Below, one piece after another: positions 11,936 to 24,011 of a stretch of DNA of 64,000 nt; within the stretch, counting starts at the first letter, position 1, and each line of letters begins with the position of its first letter. Location: positions 1 to 64,000 of the forward strand of contig QVRM01002786.1 in assembly GCA_003439945.1 (NCBI GenBank). Direction: 5' to 3'. The notes under the pieces were generated by a model. It was not told the DNA's origin. It ran no database searches and saw only the letters and a list, made by a program, of their open reading frames with translations. A program made the translations under genes and the position numbers. This stretch comes from Dermanyssus gallinae (taxonomy: Eukaryota > Arthropoda > Arachnida > Mesostigmata > Dermanyssidae).

Positions 11936-13557
11936 TAAGTTTTCCAAACAGCTCTAGTGGCGGTCCGGATGGTCTTCGCCCTCAGGCATCTGAAAGATCT
12001 TATAGGTAGTCGGCCTATCGGCGTGGATCGGGAGGAAAAGGACAGGGGTAGTCGGCCAATCAACGTGTGGCTTACCTTGGTCGACTGGTCGGTAAGATCT
12101 TAATGAAAAAGGTTTTGCCGGCTATTGTCGAGCTAATGGCTCCTATGCAACTAGAATGCGAGATATTAGGAGGAGCAGAAGCGCAGAGGAGGCCGTGCAT
12201 GCGGCCGCCGATTTCGTTTAATCCAGCAGAGGGCTAGGAAAAGTCATAGTTAAGCTTGACTTTTAAAACGTCTCTAACATGCTTCGCTGAGATCACTTAC
12301 TTAATGATGTGAGAAGATCGGTACCCGCTATTTACCCAGCTGTTTGCTTATCTTGGGGAGATGCTCAATGTGTGGGGTACAACAAAGCGACCCGTGTAGG
12401 TCGGATCTCCTCTGCATTGCTATCGCTGAACTACACACAAAGCTTCGATCGGTGTTTCGACCGTGGTATCTTAATGACGCAACGCTAGCAGGAGACCTGC
12501 TACAACATCTACTCAGCGTTCACCTGGGATCTGCATCCTGGGCCCAGGAATCACTTCGTGTGAGCGCGGGGGGCTTATAAAATCGCCGTAAATGAGACGT
12601 GTCGTCATCTTATTACTTGGGATTCCTGACAACATTCAAAGATTTAATACATTCGATTGACGTTAAAGATACTCCAGCTTAGCTAGCCAAGACCTCCGAC
12701 GAGGCCCTGAAGGAGTTTCAAGCTTGTTGGGGAGAGCCCCAAGAGCAAGAAACTTACGGAGCGCTGTAAAAAAGAAACAAAACGCACTTCTAGCACAAAC
12801 CCTAGATTTTAAAAAGAAAAGCCCGCATTAATAGGAAAATGTTTGTTTTGATCCAATACGCGGAAAGTGGCTACAAGCCCTCCCTTCACCATAACTGGTG
12901 ACGATGCTATAAAATAACACACTCCGCATCGTTTCGGGTTTGCGGCTTAGGGAGGCGGTTTGCGCAGAGCACTTCTGTAATCTGTACCGGATCAAAGTTA
13001 CCGCTACAGCCGAACGCGCGCTATCTTGTCGGTTTAGTGCCGGTCGTCATACAAAACTTTTCACGATCAACAATGTCGTACACCGTGCTATGAAGTGCGC
13101 CCAGATTTCACCAGTGAAAAATCCCCTCGGCATGTGAGTCAACAGCCTCCTACGCCCAGATGGAAAAACCCTAACAACATGGGAACGGATGTGTCTGCTA
13201 GTATGGGACGCAACGGTTTAATGTACATTTGCCAGCAGTTACATTGCGCACACAAGTCGGGAAGCTGGCGCGAGCGCATGTCTTGTTGAACGTCGCAAAT
13301 TGTCAAATTACAGGGATCTGTCGCTGCAATACATATTTCAGCCGAACGTTATTGAAACGTTAGGACCGATAGGTAACGTGACCGTCAAGTTCCTCAAGGA
13401 ACTCAAGCAGAGGGTAACTTCAGTGACGCAGGATGCGCGAGCCGGGAAGTACTTGCTGCATCGTATCTTTATGGAAGTTCAGCGTGGTCATGCAGTGGTG
13501 GTAGTGGAGTTGCTTCAGCGGAAGGACAGCCAGAAATGCCGTAGCAGTAACAGCTAA
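11936..13557 (+). pseudogene. RLE-type LINE relic, copy A (RT, finger, endonuclease, C-terminus)
   Basis: A decayed non-LTR retrotransposon polyprotein, readable only by switching frames. In order: the RT start block SSGGPDGLRPQ (about 11951-11985); a GGAEA block near 12170; motif A KVIVKLDF (about 12238-12265); a downstream GDPL-like block (about 12395); motif C as WYLND (about 12464-12478), where YLDD is expected; a Cys/His segment with AVCAEHFCN and ALSCRFSAGRHTK (12955-13060); the endonuclease block LRPDGKTL...LLVWDATV (about 13150-13212); and the conserved tail YIFQPNVIETLGPIG...EVQRGHAV (13300-13510). RT followed by a finger and an RPD...WD nuclease is the R2-type layout. Many frameshifts and the D-to-N change in the YLDD box mean it is dead. 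Copies C and D share the same blocks. Confidence 0.82.
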
Positions 13558-13560
13558 TAT

Positions 13561-14788
13561 TTGACCATTAACACCTGAAACATTAAATAAAGTAGTCGTG
13601 CTCCTGTCCTGAGTGCGATCTCCTTTAAGTAATCGTATTATTACAATATAAACAGGACTGGTCCGCTAATGTTGCGCCAGAATTGAAACCGTGCGAAACA
13701 CATTATGGTAATATGTATAGAATTTTATATATAAATAAATGCTAGGGCAAGTGAGATATTCGGTAAAGCGTTCTTTCTGGCTTAAAATGATTCAATGTAT
13801 AAGAGAGCATTTGCTGAATTTCTATTTACAGAGTCGTCCCTAATCGTTAAATCAAGCCGAAACAACCTTAAAGCACGCCTAAGTATAACATAGAGATGGA
13901 ATGCAGTTATGTCGCATTATCTATGAACTTCGTCTTACTATTATCCATTCTGTTTTATACACAACATTATAATCTTCATCAGAATACATGCTGTTGCACT
14001 TTTGAAAATTGTTTTTATGATAGCCACTTTTGGCTACTGGCTATTAATGATCATCGTTTACAACTAATAGCCAGTCACCACCTAAAGAATTTGACGGCAA
14101 ACTGTGACGGAGTGTTTCCCGTGTCAAAAAAACGGGAAAGAAAGTCCGGGAATGAGGAATATCATGACTACAAGCCAAGAGCTATGACTAGAGAAGGGAC
14201 ACTCACGAAAGGCCGCTTTGAGCTTCCCATTTCAATACGGTACACCTTTATTGAACATGGGCTGTACAAGACGATTCGCAGATTACACATTGAGGGGATG
14301 CGGCACACAGTCCACCAAGCAAAAGTTTGATTCACAATCTCTAGTCTCGCTGTATCGGTAGAGAGAATAGAAACTTTTTCCGAAGAGCACTACGCTTGAC
14401 AACCAAACAGCCCTTGCATTGCTTTCAGAAACTCTTTTTTACTGCTAAAGCTGCTTTGTTCGGCATTATGATTGTTTCTATGCGGTTACGTCCGATTATC
14501 CTATTATAATTATACGGACCGCGCTCTGTCTCGTGAATACCATGAACATAATATTGTTTCTAAAAAGTTTCTGGGCCATGAGCGATAGGCTAATGAACAG
14601 GCCTTCGTCCGTTATCCTCGTCATTCAACGAACGAAAATCCGCCGACTCGACCTGAGAAGAAAACCGCGCTAAGACCCGCGCGTCTGCATTCCGTGCTTT
14701 TCATAGAGGGAAGCCCGATACCTACATATTGGAAAAGGGTCGATTTATCGTTAAGCTAGCAGCCCGTTTCGGTATTATCCTTGTAACA

Positions 14789-14789
<1 letters not shown>
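13561..14789. other. Unassigned DNA after RLE copy A
   Basis: It includes AATAAA-like sites soon after copy A. One 144-residue frame (13896-14330, plus) has a hydrophobic start but no recognisable domain, and I do not call it a gene. A perfect 11-bp inverted repeat sits inside it (14036-14075). Confidence 0.4.
14036..14075. repeat. Short perfect inverted repeat
   Basis: ACTGGCTATTA at 14036-14046 is the exact reverse complement of 14065-14075, with an 18-nt loop. It would form a simple hairpin. Confidence 0.85.

Positions 14790-14856
<67 letters not shown>
14790..14856. repeat. (AT)n microsatellite
   Basis: About 65 bp of AT dinucleotide. Confidence 0.95.
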
Positions 14857-14858
<2 letters not shown>

Positions 14859-16223
14859 TTAATTTTCGCTATCTGATTCTTCAGTTGGAGAGCACTATCT
14901 CGCTCTAATTAACAGCATTTGCAAATAACGAGACGCATTCGGACGAAAAATCAGTGGAACAGAAAAGTCGCCGCCTTCCGCCGGTCGCCAAAGTGCCAAG
15001 ACGTTGCCGCGTCACCGATACATAATACCGACACATGCACGCGTCGGGACCACCGGGACGCTGAAGAGTTCCTGACAAAGTACAACGGCACCATTGTTTA
15101 TATATTCCACTCCGCTAGCGCTCGACCTGATTCGGCATTTGCAAATGTATCTCTCTGTCTCTGTTCTTGGTTGAAGTTTGGCAAGCAGCAGTAATACTCT
15201 TCTATTCATGCAATGTGGCGCTTCTTGCAGATAATTGAAGCGACGCTGACTTTGCGCGAACTTAGAAGCGGGATCTCGTTTTTCTCTTTTTCTTTGCGCC
15301 TTTCTTAAAAATGTAAATCCGAATCTTTACCGTTAGCGAGCGTTTGAGCGGCACTTGCGAAACGAACTCCGTTGCCATTCAATAAAGTTTCGTAAGGTTC
15401 AAACGAGACACTGTATTACTAGATTTCTACGTCACGACGAAAAAAAAAACGAACGACCTAATATTACCTCAATAAAGGCGATAAATGTTTTGCTTCGAAA
15501 ACTATAAGGGTAAAAGGCGCGAGGCCGGCCAATTTCATATGCATGCCTCGGATAGCATTGTCTTTGCGTTTTTGTTAAGGGTACGTCGTCAGCAAGAAGA
15601 CAAAGCCCAGCTATCATGTGAACGCAGCGAACTTAGATATGCGTCGAACTTCGTAGGTACAGTAAGGTTCTGCCCAGCCTTATTCTTATATATAGGAGAC
15701 AACAAACCCTTTGTGGCGTCTAGGAGATTGCACACTAGGCGGTAAGGTACATACATCATTTGAAGGTATACAACGAATGGAAATTCAACGAGAGAAGCGG
15801 CCTTCACCGAAAGCCAAGACATATCCAAGAAACCTAAAATATGTAGTCGAGAAGCGCTACCTGAAAAAATGATGAGACGGATCAAAAAGTTTCTAGCCAA
15901 CGGCCATCTGCCAGAGTCAGAAAGTCGAAAATAGAGATGATGGGCAGTCTTCTATTCTATAAAACGCTAAGAAAAGAGCTTTGGAAAGGTAAATTAGCAT
16001 GTAATGTAGAACGCTTTAGAAGAGAGTCACAACTAAATCTTCAGACCAAATAAGTCGAAACAACTAAATCTTCAGACCAAATAACATAGCCGGCGAACTA
16101 CGTCGCATCAGGCCAGCTTTAAAATGGTACTGTCACAAGTCTGAAAAACTAGCTAACTACTGCCTAGAAGCAGAAAGCGTGCTCTATTCTTGCAACGCTT
16201 TAAAGTGCAAAAAATAGGGTCAC
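14857..16223. other. Unassigned intergenic DNA
   Basis: No gene recognised. It contains a small tandem duplication of a 31-bp unit (about 16030-16083) carrying ACTAAATCTTCAGACCAAA. A (TA)n tract closes the interval at 16224-16260. Confidence 0.5.
16030..16083 (+). repeat. 31-bp tandem duplication
   Basis: CAACTAAATCTTCAGACCAA occurs at 16030 and again at 16061. Confidence 0.9.
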
Positions 16224-16556
16224 ATCTACGTACGTATATATATATATATATATATATATAGATCACTGGAAGCCATTAAAATGAATAGTACCTATACTAA
16301 AACTCGACGCAAATATTACATAATAAGAAAAACTCTCGTTCATGCGCTCTGGCATTCATTACGTAGTCGAATATAATATGTTAATCGTTACAAGGAACAT
16401 TCGTTTATGTGTCGCTCGAGCCTCCGGACGTCGGGCGGCGGGATTCGTCGTGTGTCAATGCGTCTGCCAGACATGTGGAAGCAGGAAGATCTAAGCATGT
16501 CAGATATGTATTGGAGATATGATCAACGATCCTATCGTGCATCTCTCGTCCGTGGT

Positions 16557-16570
16557 GGGGGGGGGGGGGG
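16557..16570 (+). repeat. G homopolymer (14 G)
   Basis: One of several uninterrupted G runs on this strand. The others are 16843-16860, about 18721-18733, about 44483-44495 and about 45807-45819. Confidence 0.9.
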
Positions 16571-17639
16571 CTTCAGTTAGAAGGTTGGATAAAGGGGAGA
16601 TGGAGGTGGATTTGCAATAGCGATGCACCATAGTCGTCGTCAGTTGTTATCAGTTGGCATGGATTTTATTATGATCACGGTCATCACGCAACCCTTTAGT
16701 CACCCTCACAAAACGCCTTGTTTTACACGAATGCGCTCTGCTTTGCCGCCTGCCCGAGGGCCTTCTTCTATGATGGGGTTTTGCCCTTCTCTCGACGGCA
16801 TAGATGCGGTTTCGTTGTCGCGCCGTCAAAGCGGCTGACTTAGGGGGGGGGGGGGGGGGGCTCCTCTACTAATGAACGGAACAGATCATCGGAACGGAGC
16901 GGAATGTGCATTAGCCAACGAACTGGCTCCTACTCTCTTCTCCACTGGGTTGAGCTCAGCTCCTGCTGCTGCTGCCGCTACTGACTGTATACGTACAGTG
17001 AGCGTGATTGCTGATCCTGGCATTGCTGCTGGGCCAGCCCATACGATCCAGTGTCGAACCAAGTCAACCACCACTCTCACCAGGCAGACACGGATAGGGT
17101 GAGAGGGGACAAAACATGGAGGAAACTCATACAGGCAGGGCGGCGTTATCCATTCGACAGCCTGTCCGACGGCTTTCTTCTTCTTCTTCCCTGCCTTCCT
17201 GCCTCCCTCAATCTGCCCTTTTGGCTTTCAGCTTCTTCTGTCTAACGAGCGCGACTAACTGCCGTCTCGTGGCGATGACGTCGCTGGTGCTGCTGCCGCT
17301 GCTGCGATGCGATTCATTCCAAGATGGCCGGCGCAGCCTGCCGGCCTCCGTTAATTGATTCGTTGGACGTTGTGACTGCAAGCTTTGCAGCACGTGCATA
17401 CACGCCGCCTACATGAGTGTGTCGGGGCAGCATGAATGCGCCTACATGTGGCGGGCTGTACGGTGGGCGTTACGAGCCGTAAGGCCATCGCCCGTCGTCC
17501 TTATCGTTGCGCTACATCGCAACGTCGCCGCCGCAGACCGTCACTGTCGATCGTCGCCGTTGTCGCGTTCACGATGTGCTGCTGTTTTACTTGCGTGTAA
17601 ACGTTTGCGCCATCAAGTAAGCCATTTGCTTCACTCGTT
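16571..17639. other. Unassigned GC-rich DNA
   Basis: A GC-rich, stop-poor stretch with overlapping frames on both strands and an 18-G run at 16843-16860. It could be a 5' exon or CpG-rich promoter of a host gene. I see no domain or convincing splice pattern. Confidence 0.35.
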
Positions 17640-18230
17640 CACTGTTGTTGTTTTTATTGTTGTTGTTGTTGCTACAGATGGGTCCCTTGTTGTTGTTGCC
17701 GTCGTCGTTGTTGCTGCTACAGATGGCGCTCATGTTGTTGCTGTTGCTAGAGATGGGCCTCTTACCACTGCTGCTGCTGCTGTTGTTGTTGCTACAGATG
17801 AGACCCTTGTTGTTGTTGTTGCTACAGATGAGACCTTTGTTGTTGTTGCTGCTACAAATGAGGCCCTTGTTGTTGCTGTTGCTAGAGATAGACCTCTTAC
17901 AGCTGCTGCTGCTGTTGTTGTTGTTGTTGTTGCTACAGATGAGACCCTTGTTGTTGTTATTGTTGTTATTGCTACAATTGAGAACCGTGTTGTCGTTGCT
18001 GTTACAAATGAGGCCCTTGTTGTTGCTGTTGCTAGAGATGGGCCTCTTACCGCTGCTGCTGCTGTTGTTGCTGTTCTTGTTGCTACAGATGAGACCCTTG
18101 TTGTTGTTATGTTGTTGTTGCTACAAAGGAGACCCTTGTTGTTGTTGTTGCTCCCCCTGTGGCCGTTTTTTTTGTCGTTGCTGTTGTTGTTGTTACTACT
18201 GCCGCTGCCATTACTACTAGGAATACGACT
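17640..18230 (+). repeat. GTT/GCT minisatellite with about 13 GCTACAGATGAGACC units
   Basis: Roughly thirteen copies of a core such as GCTACAGATGAGACCCTTG, with variants GCTAGAGATGGGCCTCTTAC and GCTACAAATGAGGCCC, are spaced by variable (GTT)n and (GCT)n runs. A higher-order block (plain core, GCTAGAGAT core, GCTGCTGCT run) appears twice, about 150 bp apart. Stops are rare because the repeat lacks them. Two frames stay open (276 residues at 17413-18243, rich in V, A and T; 191 residues at 17645-18220, rich in L and Q). That openness follows from composition and is not evidence of a gene. Confidence 0.85.
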
Positions 18231-19399
18231 GCAATTCGTATGACGACTTCTGCTTTGCCGCCTGACTACTAACCCGGCCTAATGAACGGGCATGAACAGC
18301 GAATATCTAAATTACAGTTTTCTCTGCAGTGTGTTTCAGCTTGCATTACTTTCGTCACCTTTTCTCAGCTCGTTCTTCAAATCTCCGCACTCGCGACAGC
18401 CTTGAATAGCACGTACTAGCTGCACGACGACGATTTCGCGCCATCACAAATTTGTCCCGTTTGGATACTATGGCAAGCAAAGTATTATATATATATATAA
18501 ATGAAAAATGGAACAGTCAATGTCCTCATATAAGTAGGAGAATATTGGCATGACGACGTAGTTAGTCACATCATATACGACCGTACCGTAGAAAGACGTG
18601 TATGTACGTGAATAATTTCACTGTGTCTGCGTTTGCTTTTGCGCCTAGTAAATACTGCGAACGCCAACTGCACTATAAGCAAAACCACTATAATAAGATA
18701 AATTACTTTATTGGCATAATAGGGGGGGGGGGGTGACCTCTCACCGCTCCCGGGCAGACTATATGACAAAAAAAATTGCAGCTCAACCACCGAAGGGTAG
18801 CGAGCCCGAAGCTATCTTTGATAGGGATAGGGTTCATCTAAAGATACCCAAGAGGCTGCACAGTGGCACAAGGGCGGCGTAATTCCAACGAAAGTATGTG
18901 GTCTTGCACTAGTTGCATAGGTAGATATAAATGATCAGGACAATGGAAGATACTTTCCGAGGGAGAGTGAACACATAGGAGCAGTGAGAATTACGAGGGC
19001 ATTGGAAGTCATCAGACGGTTGCCATCAGTGGCAGAGGAGGAGGTGAAGGTTGACATATGATGCAACAGAGAAAGCAGGGCAAACAGGAAAACGTAAGAG
19101 CAATGTGTCTTTCGAGCGGGTCGCCTATGTTAAACAAAAAGGGGAGGCGAAACGGTAAGTGGGAAGAACTATAAAAATTACTCCAAATAAGGTCTGTCGA
19201 TATCATGGGTAGAAACAGCAACGCATTTGTGTGGGATCGAAGTGCCGCTGGGTTTAAAGGGATACAATTAGCATGACACAAATCAGAACAGGGACATTAA
19301 GAAAAACAGGTATTAGTTAGTTATGCAAGTTAGTAATGCTAAATTGAAGGATATGATAGTTATAGAGATACACCTGGATGGGTCAAAATGGGAGGTATG
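18231..19399. other. Unassigned intergenic DNA
   Basis: It includes a short (AT)n (18485-18500) and a 13-G run (about 18721-18733). No gene recognised. Confidence 0.5.
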
Positions 19400-19409
19400 G
19401 GGGCATATA

Positions 19410-19830
19410 GAGCGCCTGCTGTTTTCGGTGCTACTGAGCGGCCTTCCTAAAGAGATACGGAGGCCCACACTCGTAGGTGAACGTCTTTATGTATGCAGAT
19501 GACTTGATGCTAAACTCTCGCAGCCAATTTTATTTGCAACAATCCCTTGCTACTTTGCAACATTGCGTCCATCGGACAAGTTGGAGCAATACATTTTTGA
19601 CGTGGAGAAAAATTGGCTAAAATCGACCTTAAAATCTATAAAATTTGTCTCACACTTCTCCTACCTAGACTTCATGCTCTCGTCTCGAGGTACGAACTTC
19701 TCGAGGCACATTGATAAAATAATTCATAAAGGACTACAATTCTTTCCTAGCATCCGAGACATTCATAAACTATGATCAGGCGTTGCGGTTAATCTCCTTA
19801 CCCGAAGATTACACCCACTGCTTTTCACAG
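19410..19830 (+). pseudogene. LINE reverse transcriptase fragment (palm/thumb)
   Basis: A degenerate RT piece. LFSVLLSGLPKEI (about 19415-19455) fits the block after motif B. VFMYADDLML (about 19489-19520) is motif C with the YADD catalytic pair. In another frame (ORF 19563-19775), FSYLDFMLSSRGTNF...HIDKII resembles the thumb block 'F.YLG..LS..G.....HI...' of CR1/jockey-type LINEs. Only this internal part is visible. Frameshifts separate the blocks, so it is a dead copy. The endonuclease-containing relic at 20.5 kb lies downstream on the same strand, so the two are either separate copies or a rearranged one. Confidence 0.7.
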
Positions 19831-20479
19831 GTATCCAGGTGATATGTCATTATCTATCAAAATTGAACTTTAAGACACTTGGCTAAATCAAGGCCATTCT
19901 TCTAAAAAACGCTAAGAGTCCATCGCACTAATCTCAACAGATTAGTCTAATTAGTGGCGTCGTCTCCGCTATTTGTTGAGCATTCAAAAAGATACACGTT
20001 TTATCAAAAACGGCAGCTTTCAACGAGTGCACCTGAATGGGAGAATAGGATGGCAGACATTGACCGTTTCTTTTATGAAATTCAGGCAATGACGTGTAGT
20101 TCGTGGAAGCGCTGCAATTATGAGAATATACACCTAATCGCAGCGATTTGCTGTACATAGCTTCTACATGAAAATCTGTATGCGAGAGAAGTTCCATGAA
20201 ATATCCTCGTTTTGCTTGTGCAAACCCTGCGGGCGACAGTATGACTTAAACTACCTTCAGCAATGCATTAGAGTTCCGTTGACTCGTATATATGTAAATG
20301 TGTGCTTTCTCTAGTACGCGTAATATTGTAGACAAACGATCGGTTACTAGAGCTAAGTAATTATAGAGCGCCAAGTAATACGGAAAAAGAAGATGAGTAG
20401 CTACTTAGAAGAGTACATAAGGTAATTGGGGAATATCAGGATAAAGGAGGGGGGCATATGTACGGTAGATTAAAATGCA

Positions 20480-21215
20480 CATATTGAACAGCTAAGGAAT
20501 GAGAATACACAGCGGGCAGGAGGCTGATACAAGTAGCAGAGCCGAGCGGGGTCCAAAATTCGATGCAGTTAATTTAATTACATTCCAATACTCGGGGGTA
20601 AATGGGAGATTTACGTTTATTCAGGGGAATAGAAAGTCATGCGTAGACTATATATGACGGAGAGTGAACTAGATAATTGGGTAGAGGAAATCAGAATAAA
20701 TGAAGAAAGCGTACAATATTGGAAGTGGTCATAATCGGGTAGAAGTCAATAAGGCAATATTGGAGCGGAAAAGGCGAAGTAGAGAGCATATAAAGGTAAC
20801 GGCAAGAGACGTAGACAAGCCAGAATCAGCAGAAGTAGTAGCTGTATTAAGCCAATTACAAGAAGGCACATAAAGCTCAAATGTTAATAAAGAGTGCAAT
20901 TGAGAATGCAGACAAGAGGAATTTTACAGGGGACAGCGAGTAAAACAGTTTTGGAACTATGTCAGACAGGACAAACTAGGATGACAAATAAAGAGCAGGA
21001 TAGAACATACACAATAGAGCAAATGGATACAGCGTTACAAGCACTATTTTTCACAACGTGCGTAAACAGTCTAGAAATGATCTGAACTAGCAAGGAGATT
21101 ACGACCACTGCAGATAATGTCAAAGGCGTGGTAAAGAAAACGAATCCAAAAACGGCGCCTGGTCTTAACGGAATTTCACTTTTTTTTATGTATGTAGAGA
21201 TAATAGCGCGAAGGA
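20480..21215 (+). pseudogene. APE-type LINE relic: endonuclease end and start of RT
   Basis: Readable with frameshifts. NTQRAGRRLIQVAE (about 20510) and GRFTFIQGNRKSCVDYI (about 20604-20655) match the C-terminal half of an apurinic-type LINE endonuclease, where a conserved SxxDY or CVDYI block carries a catalytic Asp. ESELDNWVEEI follows. A linker with QFWNYVRQDKLG-like text (about 20945-20985) leads to VKKTNPKTAPGLNGIS (about 21133-21177), the usual start of the RT domain in this LINE group (K..K.PG.DGI). At least three stops or frameshifts interrupt it. No 3' end is visible. Confidence 0.65.
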
Positions 21216-22539
21216 TTCACATCACGAGTTTGGGATGCCAGATCAGAGAAAGGGAAGGTTTACGTAAACTATCTTTGCCTAGTCTCCTTAGACCGTGAGC
21301 GTTGTTCCGAGACTCCGAGCTATTCCTGTGCAAATAGAGTTTTACAGTACGGCTGCAAGCCGCAGCGACACAGTCCTGTACTGTGTGTCGACCACTTGGT
21401 ATAGTATGAATCGCTTCATAAAAACAAATTAAACTATAGAATCTGTCACAAAAAAAATTAAACTATAGAATTTTTGTTTGCCTGTCACCCAACGGGAGAA
21501 GTCGTAACAAATGTCGGTAAACTGTTAGAACTGTGATTAGCAATTTTATGGGACGTTTCAAGAATGCCTGATGGTCGTGCTGTCGGGTGCGTGCAGGTTA
21601 CAAACCCGCTAAACCTATCTACTAAAAAGATACTCAACGTTCTCAAACCCCATCCTTATAAGGCTACCGCCGGCCTAATTGCAACAGTATTAAACGCTTT
21701 GCCAGGAGTGGACAACGCATTTATGTTCCCAGGATATAATCTATTCTTTCTAGAGTGCTGCTATAGAAGAGGAGAGCGTATCTTTTTGGTTTGGAGTATA
21801 CCGTTAATATTCCGCTATGTTACGACGTCCTATTCAACTGGTTGCAGTTAACGTAATGTGAGTTTTTTGCGTTAGGCGATTTTGCTTCTGCTTGCATAGG
21901 TCTCATATTTTTAGAAGTATTCTCCACTGCTGATAATAGCATGGAATAAATGTATCTTTTAGAATGCTGGAAATGTTTACAGGCATGAGCCTTCTTAGAT
22001 GCTGTAAGAGACACATCGTGCTTGATAGTTGGTAAACTGTATATTTTTGGACAGACACGTGTAGACCTGGTATTAATTTGAAAAGAGCCAGTTTCATTCC
22101 ACCGAGAGTTCTCAGATTTCTAGGTATTAGCTTTTCTCAGGCACTACCGTTGCTAGCAATATAGCGTCGAAGATACGACCAAGAGTCGTGGTTGGATGTT
22201 TTAACTTGCCGTTTACAAGCAATTAAATGTATTCTCCTATTTGTATTAGAGAATTTTCAATTAGATCAGAAACATTCACAAAACATACGGATTTTTCTCT
22301 CTTGTGACAGAACATAGCCCTGAGCCTGTTTTACACTCCCTTTGAAACACCAAAATATCGACTGTCATCTTCTTCGTATGTCGAAATTAGCCTTGACATA
22401 ATGTATTAATTAGCGTGTGGCTTTTGGCAAATTATTATGATGCGAGTGTCACTGACAAGTTTGTGTTGCAGCCAGGTCAGTTTATTTAATATAGGCCATT
22501 AGTAAACTTTTAAATTACAGACACGCAATTTATCCTTAA

Positions 22540-22540
<1 letters not shown>
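21216..22540. other. Unassigned DNA downstream of LINE relic
   Basis: No feature recognised. A 95-residue frame (21564-21851, plus) has no known domain. AAATTAAACTATAGAAT occurs twice (about 21427-21470). Confidence 0.45.

Positions 22541-22576
<36 letters not shown>
22541..22576. repeat. (AT)n microsatellite
   Basis: About 35 bp of AT. A second tract of similar length lies at about 22771-22806. Confidence 0.9.
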
Positions 22577-22577
<1 letters not shown>

Positions 22578-22771
22578 CAAAACAGAATTTTCTTAATTCT
22601 ATACAGTGAAAAAAGAACTTGCCAACAACAGCACCATTTAGGCCACCACTAAACACATATTGATCTGGGCAGGGTCAACGCCTGTCTGTCGCGCATGTTG
22701 CGTTAACTGATTGACCAATGCCGCCGGAGCGTGACACAGACTGTGATAGTTCGGCCATTTGATGTATATAG

Positions 22772-22806
<35 letters not shown>

Positions 22807-22809
<3 letters not shown>

Positions 22810-23414
22810 AGAATGAGAGAGAACCCTACAGGTCTACATACACAGACATGAATACATGTATGCACACGTCGTACAGGTGCGCACCAAAATGATGACCTGT
22901 AACTTGGGCCCACGGCCGTTGGGTCGGTGGGATCGTAAGCTTTAGCAACGGCCGGAAGCGCTCCATAGCGGCATGTCCGGCCATGCAGGTTTACCCTTGC
23001 GAACGTCCCAAGGTTAACCACTGAGCAGATGGGCAGCTGGAATCGAGTCGCAGTGCTGAATAATCCGAGTACATAATAATGATTAGAAGAGTCGGTGCCG
23101 TTTTTAGGTGCTCGATTAATCACAATGTCACACAGTAGCGTAGCTGCCCGAGCCTACCGCAGTGACAGAGAGAGAGAGAAAACCTACGTATGAACGACTA
23201 CATACAGTATGTGCGGCAACCCCAACCATTAAGCAGATAGAGAATGAAAAAGAGCTGCGCAAATAGATCGTGCACAGCTTAATTCTGTTATGACATAGTT
23301 TAGAAGCTACGGCAGCTGTAACATTATTGCCATTGCTACGAGGTGTGTCTGCAGAAAGATCTCGTATTTTGATGTTTGCATCTGTCAGTATTGAGCCAGC
23401 TCGGGTCAGCAAAG
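22807..23414. other. Unassigned DNA upstream of RLE copy B
   Basis: No gene recognised. A short (GA)n occurs at about 23167-23180. Confidence 0.45.
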
Positions 23415-23972
23415 TCAGAGTCCGTGAGATCATCGAAGGCGGCCTTTTTAGCCGCACGAGACACCTTTTAGCGGCGGATTCCTCAGAGCTCTCTTGTCAC
23501 CGTAGTTCGGCACTATCCTGGACAACACCTCATTCCGCATGGTGTCCGCTCTAAGAATCGGCGGGCAGACATGCGAACCACACATTTGCAAGGCATGTAG
23601 AAAACCAGTGGAGAAGGATGGCTTTCACTTATTGCGCTGCATCAAGAGCCGGGCCCCTAAGCACACCAAAATAAACGCAGTAATTCAAAAGGCTCTCCGG
23701 AGGGCAGGAATACCTAGCATGCTGAAACCCAGACAGGGACGATAGAACGCCCGACGGTGCCACCATCCCCCCGTGCAAAAAGGCCAAAGCCTGGTTTGAG
23801 TTACGACAGTCTCCTGCACAGCCGCACCATCCTATATGCCTTGTAGTGTCACCGAGACGGGATGTTTTGTTGAACACACAGAAAAAGATGAGTGGCGCAT
23901 ACATAGAGTTAAAGTCAATATATAATTTCGTGTCCATTGCAGTATAGACAATGGGTCCAGCAGCAGAAGGAC

Positions 23973-23973
<1 letters not shown>
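23415..23973 (+). pseudogene. RLE-type LINE relic, copy B (finger to endonuclease)
   Basis: The 3' part of the RLE retrotransposon. Frame 23539-23745 reads MVSALRIGGQTCEPHICKAC, a C-x2-C finger followed by DGFHLLRC and later NAVIQKALRRAGIPS. This is the same order as in copy C (26636-26840). After a frame change, ERPDGATIPP (about 23744-23775) is the endonuclease RPD block. YNFVSIAV, a stop and TMGPAAEG (about 23921-23970) correspond to the tail block 'Y.F.P.AVETLGP'. The copy then passes straight into (AAT)n at 23974, so it lacks the last ~60 residues seen in copies A and D. Confidence 0.8.

Positions 23974-24011
<38 letters not shown>
23974..24011 (+). repeat. (AAT)n tail of RLE copy B
   Basis: About 12 AAT units directly abut the coding relic. 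Confidence 0.95.

Noticed and set aside
13896..14330. A 144-residue frame with a hydrophobic start as a possible secreted protein
   Set aside because: No recognisable domain, the hydrophobic start is not followed by a clear cleavage site, and an inverted repeat interrupts it.
17413..18243. A 276-residue plus-strand frame
   Set aside because: More than two thirds is GTT/GCT minisatellite, and other frames are open too. No evidence of a gene.
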